Positions 56,291-64,000 of a stretch of 64,000 nt of DNA are shown here, one piece after another (positions within the stretch are counted from its first letter, which is position 1; every line of letters begins with the position of its first letter). The notes under the pieces were generated by a model. The model was given only the letters and a program-made list of their open reading frames with translations, was not told the origin of the DNA and made no database searches. Both the position numbers and the translations under genes were made by a program. Origin of the DNA: Saccharothrix luteola. Its GTDB lineage: Bacteria; Actinomycetota; Actinomycetes; Mycobacteriales; Pseudonocardiaceae. The DNA is taken from positions 335,671 through 399,670 of the forward strand of contig NZ_JAJHUO010000005.1 in NCBI RefSeq assembly GCF_020859565.1. The letters run 5' to 3'.

Positions 56291-59169
56291 TGGCGACTCC
56301 GTCCTGGGATGAAGTCAAGAAGATCGTCGACGACCCCTCGGTCCCGCACGATCAGAAGAAGGCGCTGCTCGAGGCGTACTACGTCGCCGACGCCGAGGGG
56401 AACGTCCTCGGCGGCACGCACAACGACGAGCTCGAGGAGTACCTCGACGACTACGACGTGTCGTGGGGCGACGGCTTCGGCCAGTCGTTCTCCAACTCGA
56501 TGCCGTGGTCGGACAGCTCGGAAGACCGGCTGAACAACGCGTACGACCAGGCCAAGAAGTCGTACGACGAAGGTGCCCGGAAGACCGAGGAGCACAACGA
56601 GAAGAAGCAGGCGGGGCAGGACGCGCTGGCCGCGTCCGAGCAGCGCGCGTCCGATGGCGGTGCGGGCGTGGCGAACTCCAACGAGCTGCTCGACGCGGGC
56701 GCGCCGGGCCTGAAGTACTTCGAGAACTTCCTGCCGGCCTACGAGAAGGCCAAGAGCATCATCGGCGTCGGCACCAAGGTCGACACCTCGCTCGACAACC
56801 TGCGCAAGCGCTACGACGAGCAGCGCGACATCGACTTCCACAAGATCGACATCGACATCGTCGAGCTGCGCCAGGTCGCCACCGACACCCGCAACCGGCA
56901 GGCGGACGCCGAGCGGTCGATGGGCAAGGTCTGGGCGAACTGGACCGGCACCGCGGCGGACAACTCCCGCCAGTTCGTCACCGACATGTCGAAGAAGGCG
57001 TCCACGCACGCCGACGCCATCGACCACATCGCGGAGGTCACGCGGGCCGCGTGCCACACGGTGTCCGGTCTGGTGAACGCGAAGGCGCGGACGATCCTGG
57101 AGGGCGTCGCGAGCCCTTACGACATCGCGGGCGTGAGCCCGGCGCAGGTCGAGCAGGTCGTGCAGGGCGCGACCAGCGACGACGAGGCGCTGCTGCGCCG
57201 CGTGGCCGGGTTCGTGAACTTCGAGATCAACGACGAGGCGTGCGACGAGGACGTGTGGAAGGAAGAGGTCCGGAAGAAGTCGCGCGAATGGCTTCAGGGC
57301 ACTTTCCACAACGACGTCAACGGCAAGTGGGAGCTGTTCGACAACATCTGCAAGACGACCAAGGAATCGGTCGACAAGGCCTGGGAAGAACTGGGCAAGC
57401 AGATCGACGCGTTCAACACCAAGCCGTTCGAGCCCGCCAAGCAGGAGCCGCCCGCGGACAAGCCGGGTGACCAGCCGGGCACGGGCGGGTCCGACCAGCC
57501 CGGTGGCGGTGGCGGCACCCCCGGCGGTGGCGGCGGCACGCCCGGTGGCGGCGGTGGCACCCCTGGCGGTGGCGGCGGCACGCCGGAGATCCCGAAGGTG
57601 GAGAACCCGCTCGACAAGGACGGCGACGGCAAGCCCGACGTGCCCGGCGACCTGGACGGCGACGGCAAGCCGGACGCGGGGGCGGACCTCGACGGCGACG
57701 GCAAGCCCGACGGCCTCAAGTCGGACGAGGAAGCGCCGGAGACCGTCACCATCAAGAGCGGCGACAACGAGATCAAGATCACCGAGCCCGACGCCAAGGG
57801 CCAGGTGCTGATCACCGTCGACACGCCGACCAGCGAGCCGAAGAGCTACCAGGTCGACTTCAGCGCGAACCCGGACGCGGCGAAGGCCCTGATGGGCCAG
57901 AACGGCGGCGCGGCCCTGGCGAGCGCGTTGAGCGGCGCCACGCCGGTGGCCGCGGCCGGCGCGACCCCCGGGACCCCGGTCGCCGCGGGCGGCACCGGCG
58001 CGCCCGGCGACGTGACGCCGGTGCAGGCGGGCGCGGACGGCAAGGCGCTGATCGAGCTGGACGGCCTCGCCATCACGGCCGAGGTCGACCCGCTGACCGG
58101 TGAGATCAACCTGTCGGTCGACAACGGCGACGGCTCGCCCGAGCAGTACGGCGTCGAGTTCGGCGAGGACGAGCCCGCGGGCTCCCGGCCGGAGGACCTG
58201 CCGGGTGACCTGGGCCGGCCGGAACCCCTGATCGGGGAGTCGATGATCGGCACCGCGCCGGCCGGCGCCGACGGCGCGTCGTTCGGCGGCGCTGCGGTCG
58301 GTGGCGCGTCGTTCGGCGGGCCGGCCGACTTCGGCCCGATGCCCGCCGAGGGCGGGTCGCCGGCGGGTGTCGGTGTCGGCGGTGGCGCGCCCGGTTTCGG
58401 CGGTTCGGCCGAGTTCGGTTCGATGTCGCCCCAGGGCGGCCCGGTCGGCGAACCGCTGATCGGCACGATGCCGGCCGAAGGACCGCCCGCGTTCGGCGGT
58501 GGCGGCCCCGGCTTCACCGAGCCCGTCGCGCCCCAGCCCGGCTTCACCGAGCCCGCGGCCGCGCAGCCCGGGTTCACCGCACCGCCGGCGGCGCCGGGCT
58601 TCACCGCTCCGTCTGCCGTGCCGGGTGGCTTCACCGAGCCCGTCTTCACGCAGCCGGCGCCCGGCCCGTCGTTCGACCAGGGCTTCGGTCAGGGCGGCGG
58701 CCAGAACCCCGGCCTCGGCTTCCCGTCGCAGGTCGCGGACTCCGGCGGCACGACCTCGACCTCCGGCGCGTCGGTCCTCGGCAGCGGATCGGGCTTCAAC
58801 GGCGCGGACTCCGTGCTCGGCGGTCCGAGCACCGGCCAGGACAACCCGTGGAGCAGCCCGCCGTCCGCCTCGGACCAGGGCGGTCTCGCCGACACCAACG
58901 CCTCCCACGCGGCCCAGCCCGGTTCGGCGACCCTGCCGACCATGCAGGAGGGCGCCACGGGCCAGCCCGCCGGCTCCCCCGCGGGCGGGGGCATGATGGG
59001 CGGCGGGATGATGGGTGGCGGCATGGCGGGCGGTGGCCAGCAGCAGGGTGGCGGTGACACCGAGCGCAGCAGCAGTTCCGGCCAGTGGCGCACCACCGGG
59101 TCGCTGTTCGACGACGACGACCTGAGCATGCAACGCCTGGGCGGGCTGCTGGGCGAAGACCGCCGGTGA
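56290..59169 (+). CDS. large WXG-domain protein with calcium-type repeats
   Basis: This 959-aa protein is a likely ESX substrate or envelope effector. The N-terminal 390 residues are helical, with Trp218-Thr-Gly220 in a WXG-like turn. A GGGGGTP repeat linker (about 404-433) is followed by three D-x-DGDGKPD repeats (442-476), like calcium-binding thrombospondin-3 or dockerin loops, then a beta-rich stretch, PGFTEP repeats (about 741-790) and a Met/Gly stretch (about 901-915) shared with the protein at 34899. The end is FDDDDLSMQRLGGLLGEDRR. No signal peptide. Starts: ATG 56290, or GTG one codon before. Confidence 0.82.
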   Translation: MATPSWDEVKKIVDDPSVPHDQKKALLEAYYVADAEGNVLGGTHNDELEEYLDDYDVSWGDGFGQSFSNSMPWSDSSEDRLNNAYDQAKKSYDEGARKTEEHNEKKQAGQDALAASEQRASDGGAGVANSNELLDAGAPGLKYFENFLPAYEKAKSIIGVGTKVDTSLDNLRKRYDEQRDIDFHKIDIDIVELRQVATDTRNRQADAERSMGKVWANWTGTAADNSRQFVTDMSKKASTHADAIDHIAEVTRAACHTVSGLVNAKARTILEGVASPYDIAGVSPAQVEQVVQGATSDDEALLRRVAGFVNFEINDEACDEDVWKEEVRKKSREWLQGTFHNDVNGKWELFDNICKTTKESVDKAWEELGKQIDAFNTKPFEPAKQEPPADKPGDQPGTGGSDQPGGGGGTPGGGGGTPGGGGGTPGGGGGTPEIPKVENPLDKDGDGKPDVPGDLDGDGKPDAGADLDGDGKPDGLKSDEEAPETVTIKSGDNEIKITEPDAKGQVLITVDTPTSEPKSYQVDFSANPDAAKALMGQNGGAALASALSGATPVAAAGATPGTPVAAGGTGAPGDVTPVQAGADGKALIELDGLAITAEVDPLTGEINLSVDNGDGSPEQYGVEFGEDEPAGSRPEDLPGDLGRPEPLIGESMIGTAPAGADGASFGGAAVGGASFGGPADFGPMPAEGGSPAGVGVGGGAPGFGGSAEFGSMSPQGGPVGEPLIGTMPAEGPPAFGGGGPGFTEPVAPQPGFTEPAAAQPGFTAPPAAPGFTAPSAVPGGFTEPVFTQPAPGPSFDQGFGQGGGQNPGLGFPSQVADSGGTTSTSGASVLGSGSGFNGADSVLGGPSTGQDNPWSSPPSASDQGGLADTNASHAAQPGSATLPTMQEGATGQPAGSPAGGGMMGGGMMGGGMAGGGQQQGGGDTERSSSSGQWRTTGSLFDDDDLSMQRLGGLLGEDRR

Positions 59170-59193
59170 TCGGCTCGGACGGGGTGAGGGTTG

Positions 59194-59709
59194 GTGTCTG
59201 ACTTCGACTCGCTGGAGACCGTCAAGCGACGGCTCGAAGGCATCAAGTCCGAGCACTCGGCGCGGATGGAGTTGGCCGCGCGCAAGTTCGAGGAATCGGA
59301 CAAGGCGACCAAGGAGAGCCACCAGAAGTTCGTCGAGAAGGAGAAGAAGCTGGTCGCGCGGCTGCGCGAGATGGCGGAGGCCAAGCGCGAGGCGGCGGCG
59401 AACCGGAACAAGCCGAAGGAGTACGCGTTCGGCCCGGCCGACGACGACGCGGCGCCGGACGAGATCGCCGACGAGCTGGCCGCGCTGGAACGGGCGCGTG
59501 CCGCGAACGCGGCGGCCCAGGCGCCCGGCGACTCGTTCCTGCGCGGCCCGGAGCCCGCGAACCGCAACCAGTGGGGGCGGACCCCGACCGGCCCGCCGGT
59601 TCCCCCGCCGCCGCCGGTGCAGCCGGCCCGGCCGCCCGCGCCGCCGCGCCGTCCCGCGCGGCAGGTGGACGATGACGACGACTTCGGTGGTCAGAGCTGG
59701 TTGACGTGA
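59194..59709 (+). CDS. coiled-coil protein with acidic DDDF-WL tail
   Basis: This 171-aa protein is a charged coiled coil (residues about 8-75, ESDKATKESHQKFVEKEKK), a spacer rich in Ala, then a proline run and the tail VDDDDDFGGQSWLT. Function unknown. The GTG at 59194 follows GAGGG. It is 24 bases after the large WXG protein, so it is probably its partner or chaperone. The tail resembles DDEDFSQARILY of the protein at 51289. Confidence 0.72.
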   Translation: MSDFDSLETVKRRLEGIKSEHSARMELAARKFEESDKATKESHQKFVEKEKKLVARLREMAEAKREAAANRNKPKEYAFGPADDDAAPDEIADELAALERARAANAAAQAPGDSFLRGPEPANRNQWGRTPTGPPVPPPPPVQPARPPAPPRRPARQVDDDDDFGGQSWLT

Positions 59710-59712
59710 CCC

Positions 59713-59738
59713 ATGAGCCCCGCTCCGGCGGGGCTCAT
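59713..59738. terminator. bidirectional terminator between convergent genes
   Basis: ATGAGCCCCGC (59713-59723) pairs perfectly with GCGGGGCTCAT (59728-59738), closed by a TCCG tetraloop. It overlaps the stop of the hydrolase gene and serves both strands. Confidence 0.88.
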
Positions 59739-60559
59739 CGCGTCGGCAGCCGGTCCAGCGGTCCGCGCCGGAAGGTCAGCACGGCGCCCTTCACGTCGCC
59801 GTCCAGCAGCGCGTCCCACTGCTTCTCGCCCTTGAGCGTCCGCAGCAGGAACGCCGTCACCAGGGCACGGGCGAGCTTCTGCGCCGCCCGCTCGCCCTTG
59901 CCGTCGAGCAGCAGCTCGCTCCAGTGCCGCCCCTCGGCGAACCCCAGGTGGCTGGTCTTCGGCAACGACCGCAGCTGCACCGGCCCCTGCCACGCCTCCG
60001 CGATCGCCTCCGCGTGCCCGACCGGCGGCGCGATGCGGTCCTCCCCGCCGGCCAGGTGCAACCCGGGCACGGTGACCCGCCGGGCCGCGTCCAGCGCCGA
60101 CGGCCGGGTCTCGGACGCGGCCAACGTCACGACCGCCCGCACGCGCGGGTCGTCCGCCGCCGCGAGCACCGCCGCGCCGCCACCCATCGAGTGACCGGCG
60201 AGCGCCAGCCGTGACGCGTCCACGCTGATCCCGCCGTCACCCAGCCGTACGCCGGTGCACACGTCGAGCGCCGTGCGCAGGTTCCCGGCCATCAGTCGCG
60301 ACGACATCAACGGCCCGCGCTGCGTGCCCGGCGCGGCGGCCACGAAGCCCCACGAGGCCAGGTGCCGCAGCAGCGCCCGGTAGCGGTTGACGGGCTGCAA
60401 CCAGCCGTGCCCGAAGGCCACCGCCGGCAGCCCCAGCCCGACCGAGGGCGTGTAGATCAGGCCCGGAAGCCCGACCAGAGCCAGGTCGCCGCGCAGCACG
60501 GGGTGCTCACCGGGCCTGCTGAGCTGGTCGAGCACCTGCTTCGCCGAGTAGCCGCTCAC
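59735..60559 (-). CDS. alpha/beta hydrolase of dienelactone hydrolase/lipase type
   Basis: This 274-aa cytosolic hydrolase has the nucleophile in AGHSMGGGAA, an acid residue in GGEDRIAPP and the histidine in TSHLGFAEG; VAFGHGWLQP forms the oxyanion side. There is no signal peptide. It resembles the chlorophyllase/cutinase-like group, but the substrate is unknown. Start GTG 60559. Single gene, convergent to the coiled-coil gene and divergent from glmS. Confidence 0.85.
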   Translation of the reverse strand: MSGYSAKQVLDQLSRPGEHPVLRGDLALVGLPGLIYTPSVGLGLPAVAFGHGWLQPVNRYRALLRHLASWGFVAAAPGTQRGPLMSSRLMAGNLRTALDVCTGVRLGDGGISVDASRLALAGHSMGGGAAVLAAADDPRVRAVVTLAASETRPSALDAARRVTVPGLHLAGGEDRIAPPVGHAEAIAEAWQGPVQLRSLPKTSHLGFAEGRHWSELLLDGKGERAAQKLARALVTAFLLRTLKGEKQWDALLDGDVKGAVLTFRRGPLDRLPTR

Positions 60560-60602
60560 CCCGCGAACGGTAGTCGATCGCGGTGACGGCGCGCACGTTC
60601 CG

Positions 60603-60618
60603 ATTGGTCTACACCAAT
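60603..60618. promoter_or_regulatory. candidate DasR-type operator upstream of glmS
   Basis: ATTGGTCTACACCAAT is a perfect 6+4+6 palindrome. It matches the dre consensus of the GntR regulator DasR, ACTGGTCTAGACCACT, at 13 of 16 positions. It lies 75 bases before the glmS start. Confidence 0.6.
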
Positions 60619-60670
60619 TGCCGCTGTGACCTGCGCAAACGCGGTGAAGTGGCCCTTTCGGGTGACGGCC

Positions 60671-60679
60671 CTGGTCTAG
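60671..60679 (+). promoter_or_regulatory. dre-like half-site at the glmS promoter
   Basis: CTGGTCTAG equals the left half of the dre consensus. It lies directly before TACGCT (60681-60686), a -10-like box seven bases from the GTG, suggesting a leaderless glmS transcript repressed from this site. Confidence 0.45.
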
Positions 60680-60693
60680 TTACGCTGTGCCTC

Positions 60694-62556
60694 GTGTGCG
60701 GAATCGTGGGATATGTGGGACACAGGTCGGCGCTGGACGTCGTGCTCGACGGGCTGCGGCGGCTGGAGTACCGGGGCTACGACTCGGCGGGCGTCGCCGT
60801 CCTCGACGGTGACGGCGGCCTGGCCGTCGAGCGCAAGGCCGGCCGCCTGACGAACCTGGAGGCACGGCTGGACGAGGTCGGCCGCGACGCCTTCACCGGC
60901 ACCGCGGGCATGGGCCACACCCGCTGGGCCACCCACGGCGCGCCGATCGACCGCAACTCCCACCCGCACTGCGACGTCACGGGCCGCGTCGCCGTCGTCC
61001 ACAACGGCATCATCGAGAACTTCGCCGCCCTGCGCGCCGAACTCGAGGCCGTGGGCGTCGAGATGGCCAGCGACACCGACACCGAGACCACCGCGCACCT
61101 CATCGCCCGCGCGTATGACGAGGGCGACACCAAGGGCGACCTCGAAGCCAGCGTCCGCACGGTGGTCCGCCGCCTCGAAGGCGCGTTCACCCTCGTCGTG
61201 ACACACGCGGATCACCCGGACGTGGTCGTCGCCGCCCGCCGTTCGTCGCCGTTGGTAGTGGGCGTCGGCGAGGGTGAGACGTTCGTCGCGAGCGACGTGT
61301 CGGCGTTCATCGAGCACACCCGCGAGGCCGTCGAGCTGGGCCAGGACCAGGTCGTGGTGATCGACCGCGACGGCTACCGCGTCACCGACTTCGACGGCGC
61401 CGACGCGCAGGCCAAGCCGTTCACGGTGAACTGGGACCTGTCGGCCGCCGAGAAGGGCGGCCACGAGTACTTCATGCTCAAGGAGATCGAGGAGCAGCCG
61501 GAAGCGCTGGCCAACACGCTGCGCGGCCACTTCCGCGACGGCCGGGTCGTGCTCGACGAGCAGCGCCTCTCCGACCAGGACCTCCGGGACGTGGACAAGG
61601 TCTTCGTCGTCGCCTGCGGCTCGGCCTACCACTCCGGCCTGGTCGCCAAGTACGCCATCGAGCACTGGACGCGGCTGCCCGTCGAGGTCGAGCTGGCCAG
61701 CGAGTTCCGCTACCGCGACCCCGTGCTGGACCGCGACACGCTCGTCGTCGCCGTCTCCCAGTCAGGTGAAACCGCCGACACGTTGGAGGCCGTCCGCCAC
61801 GCGCGTTCGCAGAAGGCTCGCGTGCTGGCGGTCTGCAACACCAACGGCGCGCAGATCCCGCGCGAGTCCGACGCCGTGCTCTACACGCACGCGGGCCCGG
61901 AGATCGGTGTCGCGTCGACCAAGGCCTTCCTCGCCCAGATCGCGGCGAACTACCTGGTCGGCCTGGCCCTGGCGCAGGCGCGCGGCACGAAGTACCCCGA
62001 CGAGGTGGCCCAGGAGTTCCACCAGCTGGAGGCCATGGCGGACGCGGTGCAGAAGGTGCTGGGCACCATCGACCAGGTCCGCGCGCTCGGCCGTGAGCTG
62101 GCCGACTCGAAGGCCGTGCTGTTCCTCGGCAGGCACGTCGGCTACCCGGTGGCGCTCGAAGGCGCGTTGAAGCTCAAGGAACTCGCCTACATGCACGCCG
62201 AGGGCTTCGCGGCGGGCGAGCTGAAGCACGGCCCGATCGCGTTGATCGAGGAGGGCCTGCCGGTGGTCGTGATCATGCCGTCGCCCAAGGGTCGGGCGGT
62301 GCTGCACTCGAAGCTGGTGTCGAACATCTCGGAGATCCAGGCCCGGGGTGCGCGCACGATCGTGATCGCCGAAGAGGGTGACGAGACGGTGCGCCCGTTC
62401 GCGGATCACCTGATCGAGATCCCGGCGGTGCCGACGCTGCTGCAGCCGTTGATCTCCACGGTGCCGTTGCAGGTGCTGGCCGCGGAGATCGCCCGCAGCC
62501 GCGGCTACGACGTGGACAAGCCGCGCAACCTCGCGAAGTCCGTCACGGTCGAGTAG
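60694..62556 (+). CDS. glmS: glutamine-fructose-6-phosphate aminotransferase
   Basis: GlmS (620 aa) makes glucosamine-6-phosphate, the first step to UDP-GlcNAc. Residue 2 is the catalytic cysteine in CGIVGYVGHRSALDV; the glutaminase domain has MGHTRWATHG, and two SIS isomerase domains follow with SQSGETADT and the C-terminal KSVTVE. The GTG at 60694 is fixed by the need for Cys next to the start; the longer frame from 60583 is not conserved. It feeds GlmM, encoded 6 kb upstream. Confidence 0.97.
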   Translation: MCGIVGYVGHRSALDVVLDGLRRLEYRGYDSAGVAVLDGDGGLAVERKAGRLTNLEARLDEVGRDAFTGTAGMGHTRWATHGAPIDRNSHPHCDVTGRVAVVHNGIIENFAALRAELEAVGVEMASDTDTETTAHLIARAYDEGDTKGDLEASVRTVVRRLEGAFTLVVTHADHPDVVVAARRSSPLVVGVGEGETFVASDVSAFIEHTREAVELGQDQVVVIDRDGYRVTDFDGADAQAKPFTVNWDLSAAEKGGHEYFMLKEIEEQPEALANTLRGHFRDGRVVLDEQRLSDQDLRDVDKVFVVACGSAYHSGLVAKYAIEHWTRLPVEVELASEFRYRDPVLDRDTLVVAVSQSGETADTLEAVRHARSQKARVLAVCNTNGAQIPRESDAVLYTHAGPEIGVASTKAFLAQIAANYLVGLALAQARGTKYPDEVAQEFHQLEAMADAVQKVLGTIDQVRALGRELADSKAVLFLGRHVGYPVALEGALKLKELAYMHAEGFAAGELKHGPIALIEEGLPVVVIMPSPKGRAVLHSKLVSNISEIQARGARTIVIAEEGDETVRPFADHLIEIPAVPTLLQPLISTVPLQVLAAEIARSRGYDVDKPRNLAKSVTVE

Positions 62557-62571
62557 GGCAGGCTTGGCCCC

Positions 62572-63966
62572 ATGCGGGGTCTGTGGACGACGGATCGGGT
62601 CAGGGCGGCGGAAGAGCGCGTCATGGCGGTCGTGCCGCCGGGCGCGCTGATGCGCCGCGCGGCGTTCGGCGTCGCGGTGGTCGCGGCGGAGCTGCTGGCG
62701 GGAAAGCGGCGCGTCGGCCTGCTCGTCGGCGCGGGCAACAACGGTGGTGACGCGCTCTGGGCGGGCTACTACCTCCGCAAACGCGGCGTCACCGTGTCCG
62801 CTGTCCTGCTGACACCTGATCGTGTGCACGCCGAGGGCTTGGCGGCGTTCCGCCGGGTCGGCGGGCGGGTGGTCCCGCAACTGCGCGACGTCGACCTGGT
62901 GATCGACGGGATCGTGGGCCTCTCGGCCCGCGGCCCGTTGCGCCCGGACGCCGCCGAGCACGTCGCGCACCTCGACGCGCCCGTGCTGTCGGTCGACCTG
63001 CCCAGCGGCGTGGACCCCGACACGGGCGCGGTCTCCGGGCCCGCCGTGCGCGCGCACACGACCGTGACGTTCGGCTGCCTCAAGCCCGTGCACGCGCTGG
63101 CCGACTGCGGTGACGTGCGGCTGGTCGACATCGGGCTGGGCGGCGAGCTGCACGGGCCGGACCTGGTCGAGCTGGACGTCGCCGACGTCGGCGGGGCGTG
63201 GCCGGTGCCGGGGCCGGAGGACGACAAGTACACGCAGGGCGTGACGGGGGTCGCGGCCGGTTCGGCGACGTACCCGGGCGCGGCGGTGCTGGCGACCGGT
63301 GCGGCGCTGCTGTCGACGTCCGGCCTGGTCAGGTATGCCGGTGCGGCGGTCGAGGGCGTCCGGGCGCGGTGGCCGGAGGCGATCTGCACGGGGTCGATCA
63401 CGGACGCGGGCCGGGTGCAGGCGTGGGTCGTCGGGCCCGGTATCGGCACCGGGTTGGGCGCGGAGGCGGTCCTGCGGACGGTCCTGGAGGCCGGTGTGCC
63501 CGTGTGCGCTGACGCCGACGCGATCACCATGCTGGCCAACAACCCGGACCTGTGGGACGCCCGCGACCCCGACACCCCGCTGGTCCTGACGCCGCACGAC
63601 CGGGAGTACGAGCGGCTGGCCGGCCCCGTGGGCGACGATCGCGTGACGGCCGCGCGCAAGGTCGCGGAGCGGTACAACGCCGTCGTGCTGCTGAAGGGCC
63701 ACACCACCGTGATCGCCGGCCCCGACGGCCGCGTCCTGGTCAACCGCGCCCGCTCGTCGTGGGCCGCGACGGCGGGTTCCGGCGACGTCCTGTCGGGCCT
63801 CCTGGGCTCCCTCCTGGCCGCCGGCCTCGACCCGGTCCTGGCAGCGGGCTGCGCCGCGAAGGCCCACGTCCTGGCCGCCGACCTGGCCGCCGCCAACGCC
63901 CCGATCACCGCCACCGCCCTCCTCTCCGCCCTCCCCACCGCCATCCGCACCATCCGCCCCCTCTAA
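62572..63966 (+). CDS. nnrD: bifunctional NAD(P)H-hydrate repair enzyme
   Basis: This 464-aa enzyme restores damaged NAD(P)HX. The N-terminal half is the epimerase (NnrE type) with GAGNNGGD and VDLPSGVDPDTG; the C-terminal half is the ADP-dependent dehydratase (NnrD) with VVGPGIGTG, TPHDREYERL and the TAGSGDVLSG loop. It starts 15 bases after glmS, so probably cotranscribed; glmS followed by nnr recalls mycobacteria. The remaining 34 bases of the window hold nothing recognisable. Confidence 0.95.
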   Translation: MRGLWTTDRVRAAEERVMAVVPPGALMRRAAFGVAVVAAELLAGKRRVGLLVGAGNNGGDALWAGYYLRKRGVTVSAVLLTPDRVHAEGLAAFRRVGGRVVPQLRDVDLVIDGIVGLSARGPLRPDAAEHVAHLDAPVLSVDLPSGVDPDTGAVSGPAVRAHTTVTFGCLKPVHALADCGDVRLVDIGLGGELHGPDLVELDVADVGGAWPVPGPEDDKYTQGVTGVAAGSATYPGAAVLATGAALLSTSGLVRYAGAAVEGVRARWPEAICTGSITDAGRVQAWVVGPGIGTGLGAEAVLRTVLEAGVPVCADADAITMLANNPDLWDARDPDTPLVLTPHDREYERLAGPVGDDRVTAARKVAERYNAVVLLKGHTTVIAGPDGRVLVNRARSSWAATAGSGDVLSGLLGSLLAAGLDPVLAAGCAAKAHVLAADLAAANAPITATALLSALPTAIRTIRPL

Positions 63967-64000
63967 CCCCACGGCGTGTCGAACCTTCAGACCGCGCGTG

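Noticed and set aside
57499..57590. Short tandem repeats as a possible CRISPR array
   Set aside because: The repeats encode GGGGGTP within a long open frame, have no spacers and no cas genes nearby.

Overview
The window is chromosomal DNA from a high-GC actinobacterium. GTG starts are frequent, genes are tightly packed with many ATGA, GTGA and TGATG overlaps, L36 and S14 are zinc-type, and r-proteins carry long charged tails. The gene content and order point to Pseudonocardiales, in the Saccharothrix/Actinosynnema/Lentzea range; that placement is inference.

Positions 1-24500 hold the main ribosomal protein region in conserved order: the str operon (rpsL, rpsG, fusA, tuf), the S10 and spc operons (rpsJ to rplO), secY-adk-map, and the alpha operon (infA, rpmJ, rpsM, rpsK, rpsD, rpoA, rplQ). 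Two places break the usual order. A LysE-type exporter sits between rplO and secY. Between map and infA lie a roughly 580-base nested palindromic element and two small DUF1707 membrane proteins.

Positions 24500-30400 hold truA, a divergent cluster of a YbhN-like membrane protein, a PIG-L deacetylase and a GT4 glycosyltransferase, then a Uma2-type protein and a secreted subtilisin-like protease with a P-domain.

Positions 30600-52600 hold a complete type VII secretion (ESX) locus: eccE with an overlapping unknown partner, eccB, an EspC-like/WXG pair, mycP, eccD, a three-ATPase eccC, two tandem SARP-NB-ARC-TPR regulators, an Hsp70-like membrane protein with a type VII-associated C-terminal domain, and two WXG100 genes. 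Its position between rplQ-truA and rplM-rpsI-glmM-glmS matches the ESX-4 locus of mycobacteria, so this looks like the ancestral ESX-4 site, here enlarged.

Positions 52800-64000 hold rplM-rpsI, glmM, a PGY-repeat membrane protein, a second EspC-like/WXG substrate module, a hydrolase, glmS and nnrD. glmM and glmS bracket UDP-GlcNAc synthesis; glmS has a DasR-type operator candidate upstream. rpsL and rplM share nearly identical promoters, and strong hairpin terminators delimit most operons.
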